In this document: positions 26,101-35,795 of the stretch, piece by piece | Layout: the number at the start of each line of letters is the position of its first letter | Position numbering within the stretch: position 1 is the first letter of the stretch | Assembly: GCF_018139145.2 (NCBI RefSeq) | Contig: NC_059482.1 | Span: 22,281,332 to 22,345,331, forward strand | Direction of reading: 5' to 3' | Origin: Gymnogyps californianus | Taxonomy: Eukaryota > Chordata > Aves > Accipitriformes > Cathartidae | Length of the DNA stretch: 64,000 nucleotides | Translations under genes and position numbers: made by a program | The notes under the pieces: generated by a model | Told to the model about the DNA's origin: nothing | Seen by the model: the letters and a program-made list of their open reading frames with translations, nothing else | Databases searched by the model: none

Positions 26101-29100
26101 TCCCACAGGCAGGGATGAGCGGGAAAAGACAGCAGCGCAGACATCGCTTGGGAAAGGGCACAGCCTGTACATCAGAGCTAATCTGGGATGGATGGATGTC
26201 CCCCCCGAGAAGAGGAAGTTGTGAGGAGCTGTGGCCATAACCGGGTTAATAATCACCTTCAGAGGGAACACGGCGAACCGGGAACACAGAGCCAGCGAGC
26301 CGCGAAAGCCATCCATCAGCAAGAGCTGTCGCTGGGAAGGACACCCATGGCCCAGAGATGGCTTGACCGGATCGGTGCCGATGCCAAGCCAGCGCCGGTA
26401 ACACATCTGCCTGGGCTCTCGGAGAGGGAGAGGCAGGGTGGGAGCCAGGCTGGGAAGCCAGAAAGCTCCACCAGCCACGGCTGGGATGCGGCACTGAAGA
26501 TGCTCCCAGGGAACAAGGTAGTGGCAGCAAAGCCACGGCTGGGGCACCTTCTGGGAGCATCCCTGGGCTGCAAAAGGGCTCCCCAGGGAATCCCGGCAGG
26601 CTGGAGAAACACCAGCCAAGCCCCATATCCATCTCTCGCATGTGATAACACATCAGGCCTCAGGAGCCAGCAAGGAGAGGCAGAAGGTCACGCCTAAGGT
26701 CTGCTACAGGCAGGGCTAAGCCATCCACAAGCAGCAGAAGGGAAGACCAGCTCTTCTATGTGGACCACCATGAGCCATCACCACCCTGGGACATCTCAGG
26801 GAAGGTTATTTCTAGCCAGGACAGGAAAGCACCACAGCCACCGCAGGACCAGCAGAACCTCTGGCCACGTGATGGGTCAGGTCAGCCGTGGAAGAGCCCT
26901 GAACTGCCACCCAGGACAGAGTGCCACTCCACCCACCGCACCGTGGAGGTGGACAAGTCACAGGGGGCTGGGACAGGCGGTGCCAGCAGGGACAAAGCCA
27001 GGCTGGGGCAGTGCCAACCAAAGCAGTCGCTCCAGAGCAAGCCCCAGGGATCACAATGTTAAACGGCTCAGAGTTTGCAGCACCCCAATAAAGCTCCGGC
27101 AGTTTCAGTGGAGTCATATCAGTTCAGAGGTATTCTGGTGATGAAATTCTACTTCGCTTGTAAGGTGCCATCTCATCACTCCCCTTGTCACAAGAATAAA
27201 CTCCCACCACATGCCACAAGCCCAGGCAAGCAGAAAAACGGGTGCAAGCCCTGCCCATCCCCACATCACAATGGGCTCTGCGGTTGCACCAACTGTACTT
27301 TCCCTTGCGGCTTACAGATCCATGTGGAGCTCAGGGTTTGGTTTTGTTGTTTTGGTTTTTTTAGAAACTGAGCAAAACACTTGAGTGAGCACCAGCTGAG
27401 CTTCAGCTAAGACAGCTTTTGAAATACACCGAGCTGTTTAGACCTCCGGGCTAAGAGCTGTACCCCCATGGCCACCTCCAGCCACACCAGCCCCTTCTGT
27501 ACCTGATTTAAGTTGTCCCCTCCTCACCCTCCACCTGCAGCTCCCACCAGCCCTTCAAAGTCAGAGTTTGAGTATCACAAGACGATTTTGGTGCATTTTC
27601 CCCAAAATATACATGAAGGTGGCCCTCTGGGCTGATGTGCTTGGACATAGTTGTGCTGACCCAGGCTGAACGGCGATGCACAGGGCAGCACCCACACGTG
27701 CCCTTCAGCTTGGGACAGTGCAGACAGAGCCCAGCACACCAGCTGAAGCGGGGACAGAAGTCACCACGGGATGGCTGCACACCCCAGGTTATAGAGCTTG
27801 TCCCCACGTGGTAACCAGGAGCCTGGAGAGGAGCAAGCATTGGTCACAGTGTCATTGGACAGGGTCTGAGGAGCAGACGTGCATGGCGTGATGTTTATGC
27901 CAAACCAGAGCACGGCCACCAGAGCAGAGAAACAGGGTAGGGAGGGATCACAAATCTGCTCAAGGATATGTCTGGTGGAAGCCGAGAGACCCGGCATGAG
28001 ATCACCACCACCAGAAGAAACAGAGAAAGGCTTGAAAGAAGAGGCCAGACATTCAAAGCATCCGCAGAAGACATCAGGGCAGGTACCTCCTCCAGGACCT
28101 CGGCTCACCAGTCCATCCCTCCTCTCCATCCCCAGCCTGCCTGGGGAGCACCCACCATCTGGCTCCCCAGGGTCAGCCGCCCAACAAGAGGCTGCGCCGC
28201 CACAAAGCCTCTAAAGCTGAAAACTGCTTTTCAAGATTACAGCCTTAGAGGCAGCAAATCCCGGGACAGCACCATGTGCGACAGGGAAGCCAGCTCCCAA
28301 CAGGGAAGTTGATAAAGCTCAGGGGCTGGCAGGTCTCCAGGGGAGAAGGAAGCAGAAGTGATATGTCACATGTGGAAGCACGCACAGGCTGGGACAGAAG
28401 AACGGGGATTGGAGACAGTGGATGTACCACAGCAGCCAGGGGGAATCGGAGAAGGAGGTTACAGGCACATGTTGGGCAAGGTTAAAAAAAAACAAACATC
28501 CCAAACTATACCTATAGCAACACACTGACAGCATGAGGGCAATGGTCTTGGGCATTTTCCACCTTGCAGGCTCCACAGCAGTATCTCAGATCTGAGATCG
28601 CAGGAGGGACATCGGGAGGTGAAGAGGCATGAAAGCCCTGCAGCCTTTCCTTCTGCACAGGTCAGCTGGGCAAGCAGAGGTCCCCCAGCTGGGGTTTTGG
28701 ACCAGCACTGAAAGAAGACTATGGGGAGAAGGCAAATGCTTGCCCAGGCTTAGCGGAGGCACCTCAAAGACACCCCCTCCACCCCATCCCCACTCAAGCC
28801 AAACCCGGGCTGGGCAAGTCCACCACCCCCGTGCTACCGGTAGCAAAAGCAGCACGGCTTTTCTGTAACCAGATCCTGGCTTGAGGGGAGCTAGACTCGG
28901 TGGGTAACACAATCCCAGACCTCATTAAAAGATGTGCTGCTCATTGGACTAGAGGGCAGCAACTGCCTACACTTCTCTCCTTCCGAAGCATCCGTTCCCA
29001 TCTGACAATCTCATTTCTGCAGGGAAGCCTCTGCTTTGTTGCTCTCATGTCCCCACGTAACCCCGAGCGCTAATCAAGCCAGCTTGGGTTTCTCTACCAA

Positions 29101-32100
29101 CTCTGTTCTCCCACAGTGTGCAACTTCTATGCGCTTTTCCTCCTGATTAGCTGTGCTCATCATTTGTGGTTAACGGTGCTAAAAAAGCCACCCCAACAGG
29201 TCTGTGTCATTAGCGGGCTTCAAAAGTGTTTATTTAATAGATAAGTGAGAAGAAGCTGAGCGTATCTCTCTACATGTCTGTGGTGAGCAGGGGTAGGTAT
29301 CTATTTCTAAAGAAACCTAGCAAGGGGAAGAAGAATCCTAAAACCATGGAGGGCTGCTGACAAAGTAGGGGAAGAGCTTCAGCCCTGCAAAGAGAGGCAG
29401 AGAAAGCAGGTTTTCTGCTCTGCTCCCAGAAACCGGCAGCGAAACACATAACTAGAGAGTTAAATGTTGCTTTTTTTTTTTTCTTTAAATATGCAAGGGA
29501 TTGCTTGTACACCAGGGTTGGAGTTGGGGTGTTTGGTTTTGGTCCTGTCCCACCCCTCTGCTTGAAGGAGCAGTTGTCTCTGCTGTTAATTTTTAATAGA
29601 TCCTGGAAAAAAACAGAGCAATTCCAGGGAACAAGCTGATTTTCAGCCTGCACTTAGCCTGGGGAAGACCCCAAGTATCTCTGAGCTGGCTCACCGGCTC
29701 CAGAAGCAGAGTGGAAGTTGCTTATGGAGAGCTATAGTGTCCCCCGCATGAAGCTTTACTCATCGCAAGGCTGCTTGCAGGCTCAGCACCGAAGACAGGC
29801 TGCGAGCGTGCCGTGCCGGTGCTCCAGCCATGCCCTGGAGCAGAGGTGCCCATCCCGGAGCCAGCATGCATTACTCAACAGCCCCAAAGTCTGGACCCCC
29901 TGACATCTTTCAATCACCCAGTTTAAGCTGGAAAATGGGTCTAAGAGACAGCATCGAAGTCTGGACAGGAATGATGTTGCTCTTTAACCAAGGAAAGTGA
30001 TTTACCTTCGTGGCAGAACAGCAAGAGTCCCGACATCTGGATTGAATCACTCCATCCTGCCGCAGTCACCAGATGCTGCAACATCTGTTGAGTCCATGGG
30101 AAACGCTGAAGCTCCGCTTGACTACGATCAAGTTGCAAAACCTCTGTTAACCTTGAACATGATCTGAAGCTCTGACCCATTTCAGATTGTTAATGGGGCA
30201 TGCAATTGTAACAAGAGAGCCTCACCAGGAAAACCGAGTTTCCCCTGCAGCGGGGAAGGAGGACAAGAGAGAAGAACATGGCAGGTTTGGGTCTGGAGCA
30301 GCCTGACCTGCCAACTGGTTTTGTTCACAGAGATGATTTGTTGGGGGACAGACCGGTCTGCAGGTGCCTCCTGGCTTCGTAGGCTACACCAAGGAGGAGC
30401 GAGGATGCAAGAGGACCCAAATTACCTCCCCCAGGCAGCAGTCCTACAGCTTCAGGTTATTTCAGAGCTGTGTAATTCAGGTGCAACCTTTACAGACAGA
30501 GCAACGATGCACTGTTTTCAACTTCTCATCCAAGCTGAAGTGTAAGAATCAATACCTTGCTACACAACTCATGACTTCCCTCTGCTGCGGCAAAACCCTG
30601 CAGGTATGCAAGGTCTATGGGCTGGTTTGCATTCGGTCCTTTCTGAGGATCTGCATAAATCAGGCAGTTAGCTACTGTCTGAAAAGCCACCCCACGCAGT
30701 CGCACACAGCAGAGCGACACAACAGCAAGGGGCTCGCAACTGCTCCAGCTGCACAGCGGAGCCCCGGGCTGCGCACAGCCGTCCCTCCGCCACCTCCAGA
30801 CACTAAACCCAGTTGCGTTGGGCAGTTTCCGTGGACTCACCAAATTTTACAGGCATCCACAGGGACCAAAGGATGATCTAGGCTCACGTCTAAACTGACC
30901 CAGGTCAAAACTAAACCTTGCATGAAGTGCTGTCAGCCTGGATCTGGAGAGGCCAAGCAACGGCAGTTCATCACCTCCCTCCAAGGCTGCTCTCGCAGAC
31001 CGTCACCCTTGCACAGGCTACAGAGGCTGGACTGCTTTTTATATCGATTCCCAATAGGGAGGAGATAGGGGATACAGGCAACACCCCTCCTCTTCACCCA
31101 CACAGCTCAGAGGACTCCAACACACCTAAGGACACCCAATAGCGCCGTTTTCAGACTCAGGAAGGGGCATGCACACACAGAAGCCAGCCGTTTGATGCTT
31201 GGAACAAGGCTGCGCCCAGTGAGCCGCCAGCACACGCCTGCACCGCTGGCCCATGGGTGCCAACCCCCAGCATCAGCACCCTGGGGTGCCCTGACTGCAC
31301 ACTGGTGTTGAGGGATGCCGGGTATCCGCTACCTTGCAGCTTGCCAGTGCTGGATCAGCCTCGGGTCAGGCAGCTGCCTGTACCCAGCCTGCCCACACTG
31401 CAGGCATGCAGGGATCCCTGCAGGTTCCCATGCTTGGCCTGGGCCAGACCGTGGGCTCGAGTTCGAGGCAGGTTTGGGCTCACAGGCAGGCTGAGGACAG
31501 CACGGAGATGGCTGCTGTCTCCCTCCCAGCCCCAGGGCCACAGCAGCTGATCTCCGCTCCCCTCCTCATCCCACCCGAGCTCCTTCCCAGGGCTGACCTC
31601 TCCCAGCCCAGCTGCACAGGAGGGCATTCTCCTCCTCACTGCAAGCAGCTGTGACCTCCCCAGGAAGGCAGGATTAACACTTTCCTCACCCCCTGCCCCC
31701 AGCCAGGCTGCACACACCAGAGCCGTGCTCCTGGAGAAGCCAGACCATTGGGATGCAGAGCAAGAGCCCCAAGGTCACAGCCACAGATAAACACAGCACC
31801 GCAGGGACTAGTGGCCACCTACTTTGCTAGCCCAGGGGATGCACTGTAGGAAACCACAGCAGGCAGCTGCCCATCCCTGCTCCAGCCAAGCCCCAACCCC
31901 ATTTGCAACATCTGAAATGCAAACCTGCAACAGATGGGGAACACCACAACTTTCTAGTCCCTGCTGCTACCACAGGGTCAGCAGCTTTGCTCTGCAGCAG
32001 CTCCACGTCTGCTCTGCTACTTTCCCACTGAGCTGCACAGTTAGTTTTCCTTCAAGCCCTCCCATAAACTAAGTTTTGATTAGCCAGCGATGCGCAGACC

Positions 32101-34522
32101 AGCACATGGGGCTGGAGCATCACATGCAGAGCTCCACTTGGGGTTGTTCCCAGGGAGTCTGGGAGAGGGGGCAGCTGGAAGAGCTGGGACACCTCGACCA
32201 GGAGATACAACAGCACCGCAGCCACATTCCCTTGCTCCAGGTAAACATTGCTAAACCTGTGCGACTCCCTGCCGCAGGATTAAGCCAGCGGCCAAGAAGT
32301 GTATATAAGAGGAAACGATGCCCAAAGCTTTTTGGGCTGGGACCTGCGCTGCTCCATGGCAGGCATCAGGAGGGGACTTCGTTGCATTTCTCAGTTGACC
32401 TGCGGGGTTCAGCACGACACCCAGCATGGCAGAAGCCCTGTCCCCAACCTCACACACCTTCACTGATGCCCAGCATCCCCAGGCACCCAACTCTGCACTT
32501 CTCCCTCTGCCATGTTTTGCTTCCCATGGGCAAGAGGAGGAAGGCCAGGCTGCCTTTCTCCAAGAGCTCACTCCTGCACTGATCCTCCCTGGCTGCTCCC
32601 ACAGGAGACACCAGCAGCAACTCAATACCCAGTTGCCAGGAGGTGTCTGGAATTAATCCGCAAAAGAATCAGGCTAATTACTATGCAAATATTCAAGGGA
32701 GGGATGCCATCCCAGGCAGAGCAGCCCTCGCATCTGCCCCTTGGCAGGCACCTGCTGGAGCAGCAGTAAGGAAACACCAATCCTGCACCACAGGCTGTGC
32801 CTTGAACCTGTAAAACCACAAAGTATTTACAGCTGAAAGCAAACACACCAGAGCTGTAGAGGTGTCACCTCAATGCACCAGGGCTAGAACACCTTGTTCC
32901 AGCCACTGACTCACTAATTATACAGGCAATGCCACACAGCCAGGGCTGGCTTGACCTGGCATGCCACAGGGCACCTGCGAGCGCATGGCTGTCAGACATG
33001 TCCTCCCCAGGCAGCCCTGCCCCGCCGTGGCTTTGACCTTCACTCGGTTGAATCATTCATTCATCTCCTGCCTTGCTCCTCCAAGCTTCCTCCTCCGGAG
33101 AGGCCTCCCTCCGCTTCCCACCGGCGCCGCAGAGCCCTTCGAGCTGGACGGGGGACCCGGCTCTCACCTCTCCTTCTCAAAGACTCCCCATCACAAGACC
33201 CCATTTTCTAGGAAACACACAAACCCCCTTCTCCAACTTGGGGGTCTCCAAGCCCAGCCCAGACATTCCCACCAGGATGCTGCCTCCCGTCCTCGGCAGC
33301 ACCGCCAAGGTCGTGCCCACGGGTTTCCCTCCCCTCTGCATCCATGCGGAGCCAGCAGCACCCTCCCGGCACACCTGCAGCAACAAGCACCCTGGCTCCA
33401 GCGCTTCCCCTTCACCCCGTGTCTGCTGCCATCGTCTCACAGCAAAGCACCTGCTGGCCCCAGCTACCTTCATCCTCCTCCAGTCCCACTGCCAGGAGGA
33501 AAGAGAGGGGAAAAGCACTTGCGTACCAAGATATCCTAAAGAGATTCAGCCACCAAGCCAGAGCTGCACGAAGCCTGGGCCGGGAGCACGGCACATCCCC
33601 TGCAGAGCCACCTTCCCCACAGAGGAGCTCTGTGCCAGGCAGCCCGAAGAGGAGGCAGGCAGCAGCTGAGCAGCACTTCCCAGGGATGCCCCCGCAAAGA
33701 CAGGGAACAGCCTCATTTGGCCCCAGCGGCTCCCGGGACAGAGCTCTGGATGAAGCAGTGGTGCTCGGCTCCGTTGTAGCCTCTAGAGATGCCACGAGAA
33801 GCTTTCTAAGAACAAGCATGGCTCCAGAGGGGAGGAGAGGACAGCCCTCGGGCCAGCCGAGGTGCTCCCAAACCAGCGGTCCGGCTCTGCGCCAGCCCCA
33901 CCACATGTCCCATCCAATCTCCCGGCTTTCAGAGGAAGCAGCTCCCGGCATCGCTCTGCAACTGGTGGTCAACGCTCGAGTCCTCGAGCCGAGATGCTGC
34001 TTGCAGGGGCCAACGCAACTCCCTAAAGCCTCCTCGCTTCGGGGCAAGGGCAAACAGGGGTCCAACCCGGCCAGTTCTGCTTTGGACGTGGCGGAGGAGG
34101 GACGAGCAGGCAAGCCCGGTGGCCATGCCACCGCCCTGCCCAACGGGCTGGCACCCTAGGCGGGACCCCCCGCTCGCCACACCGGTGCCCGCTCCCCACT
34201 GACCCCACGCCGGGGGCCGTCGGGGCGTCGAGGCCGTGTCCCCGCACTCACCTGTGACGAGGACGGCTCTCCCCGCCACCGGCAGCAGCCTGCGGGGCGA
34301 TGCCCGCCACAGCAGCAGGCAGGCGGCGGCGGCGGCCAGGGCGAGCCCCAGGGGCAGCGGCAGGCAGGCGCGGCACAGGCTCTGCAGCCCGGCCAGCAGC
34401 GCCAGGGGCAGCACCAGCCCCCGGCCCGGCCCCAGGGCCCGCCGAGCCGCCCGCAGCGCCAGGCTGCCGGCCAGCGCCGCCCACAGAGCGCCGTACGCCC
34501 AGCGCTCCAGCCCCGGCTCCAT
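17110..34522 (-). CDS. HSD11B2: 11-beta-hydroxysteroid dehydrogenase type 2, complete
   Basis: Microsomal NAD-dependent oxidase that turns active 11-hydroxy glucocorticoids (corticosterone in birds) into inert 11-keto forms and so shields the mineralocorticoid receptor. Five coding exons: 34252-34522, 19104-19316, 18650-18835, 17958-18095 and 17110-17471; 389 codons versus 405 in human. All junctions are GT-AG and in frame. Residues 1-70 are Leu/Ala-rich with hydrophobic runs, the N-terminal membrane anchor. The short-chain dehydrogenase core then follows: cofactor motif TGCDSGFG (90-97), LVNNAG (166-171), a catalytic serine in VTVSSPAG (S221), and YGASK with catalytic Y234 and K238. [18 protein letters not shown] near the C-terminus is typical of type 2. 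It lies tail to tail with ATP6V0D1, as in mammals. The C-terminal tail is shorter than the human one. Odd points: a 14.9 kb first intron, and an intron 4 that stays open in frame. Loss of function is not indicated. Confidence 0.96.
17472..19103 (-). other. HSD11B2 introns 2-4
   Basis: Intron 4 is 17472-17957, intron 3 is 18096-18649 and intron 2 is 18836-19103, with exons 4 and 3 between them. Donors read GTAAG, GTAAG and GTAGG. Intron 4 is 486 nt, a multiple of three, and has no stop in the frame of its flanking exons. Nothing else is recognised. Confidence 0.8.
21500..22020. promoter_or_regulatory. CpG-island-like block inside HSD11B2 intron 1
   Basis: CG dinucleotides are dense here, for example 'gccgtcgccgctggctcgg', 'gaccgcggtcggaccgagc' and 'ccgccgcgggccccgggcc', and fall off on both sides. 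Such blocks in vertebrates usually mark an unmethylated promoter or enhancer. No first exon with a convincing donor could be assigned on either strand, so its role is inferred only from composition. Confidence 0.4.
22747..23134. repeat. Minisatellite, ~28-30 bp unit
   Basis: Degenerate tandem copies of a unit like CATCCTCATCCCCGAGCCAC followed by AAGCCGAG. The first clear copies are 28 bp apart (CATCCTC at 22797, 22826 and 22853), and later copies drift to 'ccaaaccatgggccatg'. About 13 units in all. Located in HSD11B2 intron 1; no function evident. Confidence 0.85.
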
Positions 34523-34640
34523 CCCGGGCCCCGGCCCCGCCGCTGCCGCCGCGCCCGGCCCCGCCGAGCCCGTTTATAACCGCCCAGGCGGTGGGAAAGG
34601 GGCGGGGCCGCTCCCGCCCCGCCAATGGGAGACGACCGGG
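34523..34640 (-). promoter_or_regulatory. HSD11B2: HSD11B2 core promoter (TATA, CCAAT, GC boxes)
   Basis: Upstream of the start codon the minus strand reads, from far to near: an inverted CCAAT box (plus-strand CCAAT 34622-34626), GC boxes at 34611-34620 and 34599-34608, then TTATAAA (plus-strand TTTATAA 34573-34579). A TATA box there predicts transcription starting near 34543-34550, so the 5' UTR would be only about 20-30 nt. The whole block lies in a CpG island (about 34170-34820) that also covers exon 1. The elements are seen directly; their use is inferred. Confidence 0.65.
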
Positions 34641-34741
34641 CCCGCACCGGGGCACCGGGCACCGCCGGCACCCCGCCGGCACCCCACCGGCACCCCACCG
34701 CGGGGAGCGGGGCTGGGGCCGGCGGCGCGGACACCGCGGTG

Positions 34742-35795
34742 CCTACGGCTCGGCTCGGCTCGGTTCGGCTCGGCCGGGCTCAGCTCAGCCCGGCTCGGGA
34801 CGTTGTGCCGCCCGGCTAGGCAAGACTCGGCCCGGCTCGGCTCGGCTCGGCTCAGCTCAGCTCGGGACGTTGTGCCGCCCGGCTAGGCAAGACTCGGCCC
34901 GGCCCGGCTCGGCTCGGCTCAGCTCGGTTCGGTTCAGCACGGCTCGGGACGTCATGCCACCTAGGTAGGCACGGCTCAGCTGGGCTCAGCATGGCTTGGC
35001 TCGGCTCAGCTCAGCACAGCGCGGGACATTGTGCCACCCAGGTAGGCGCGATTCAGCTCAGCTCGCTTCGGCATGGCTCAGGTCGGCTCGGGACATGATG
35101 CCACCCAGGCGGGCACAGCTCGGCTCAGCACAGCTCAGCTTGGCTCGGTTCAGCACAGCTCGGGACATCGTGCCACCTCGGTAGGCACGGCTCAGCTCAG
35201 CACGGCTCAGCTCGGCTCAGTTCAGCACGGCTCGGGACATCGTGCCACCTACAGCACGGCTCAGCTCGACCCAGTTCAGCACAGCTCCGGACATCATGCC
35301 ACCTACAGCCTGGCTCAGCTCAGCATGGCTTAGGACGTCATGCCACCTAGGTAGGCATGGCTCAGCTCGGTTCAGCACGGCTTGACACAGCACAGCTCAG
35401 CACAACTCGGCTTGGCACAGCTCAACTTGACACAGCATGGCTCAGCTCAGTCCAGCATGGCTCAGGACATCATGCCACCTAAGCAGACACAGCTCAGCTC
35501 AGCTCAACTCAGTTCAGCATGGCTCGACACAGCACGGCACAACTCGGCACAGCTCAGCTCGACTCAGTTCAGCATGGCTCGACTTGGTTCCGCATGGCTT
35601 GAGATGTCATGCCACCTATGGCACAGCTCAGCTCGGCTTGGTTCAGCACAGCTTGGGACATCATGCCCCCTAGCTAGGCACAGCTCAGCTCAGCTTGGTT
35701 CAACTCGGCTCAGCTCGGTTCAGCTCAGCTTGACATGGCATGGCTTGGCACAGCTCAGCTCGGCTTGCTTTGGCCCGGCACAGCTTGGCTCGGTG
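34742..35795. repeat. GGCTC/AGCTC pentameric satellite with a recurring spacer motif
   Basis: About 1.05 kb of tandem pentamers (CGGCT, CAGCT and variants such as CACGGCT and CATGGCT). They are interrupted 12 times by a spacer of the form GGGACRTYRTGCCACC followed by YAGGTAGGCA, at about 34797, 34863, 34944, 35021, 35089, 35161, 35231, 35287, 35331, 35462, 35601 and 35654. Spacing is mostly 45-80 bp near HSD11B2 and up to 140 bp further away. Left-hand copies are rich in CG; right-hand copies have CA or TG at the same places. All frames are open over long runs only because the units lack stops. The array begins about 200 bp upstream of the predicted HSD11B2 start. Confidence 0.9.

Larger units (their letters stand above)
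19317..34251 (-). other. HSD11B2 intron 1 (14.9 kb)
   Basis: Donor GTGAGT next to 34252 and acceptor TTGCAG next to 19316. The DNA is GC-rich throughout. Within it I see a CpG-dense block (21500-22020) and a minisatellite (22747-23134), listed separately. There are also short A/T-rich tracts at 21310-21350 and 29470-29495, and a possible old amniote SINE-like piece around 27085-27150. The many open frames here are explained by low AT content; none shows a recognisable domain. No second gene nested in the intron could be supported. Confidence 0.7.

Noticed and set aside
30364..30876. 170-codon plus-strand frame in HSD11B2 intron 1 with a fairly natural residue mix
   Set aside because: No family recognised, no neighbouring exons with matching phase, and no start context; kept only as a chance frame.
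34236..35673. Several plus-strand open frames over the pentamer satellite (Ser/Ala/Gln/Leu repeats)
   Set aside because: Repeating GGCTC/AGCTC units give stop-free translation in multiple frames; there is no splice context and no family.
34742..35795. Possibility that the AGCT-rich array is a real immunoglobulin switch region
   Set aside because: No immunoglobulin constant or variable exon is anywhere in the window; the flanking gene is HSD11B2.
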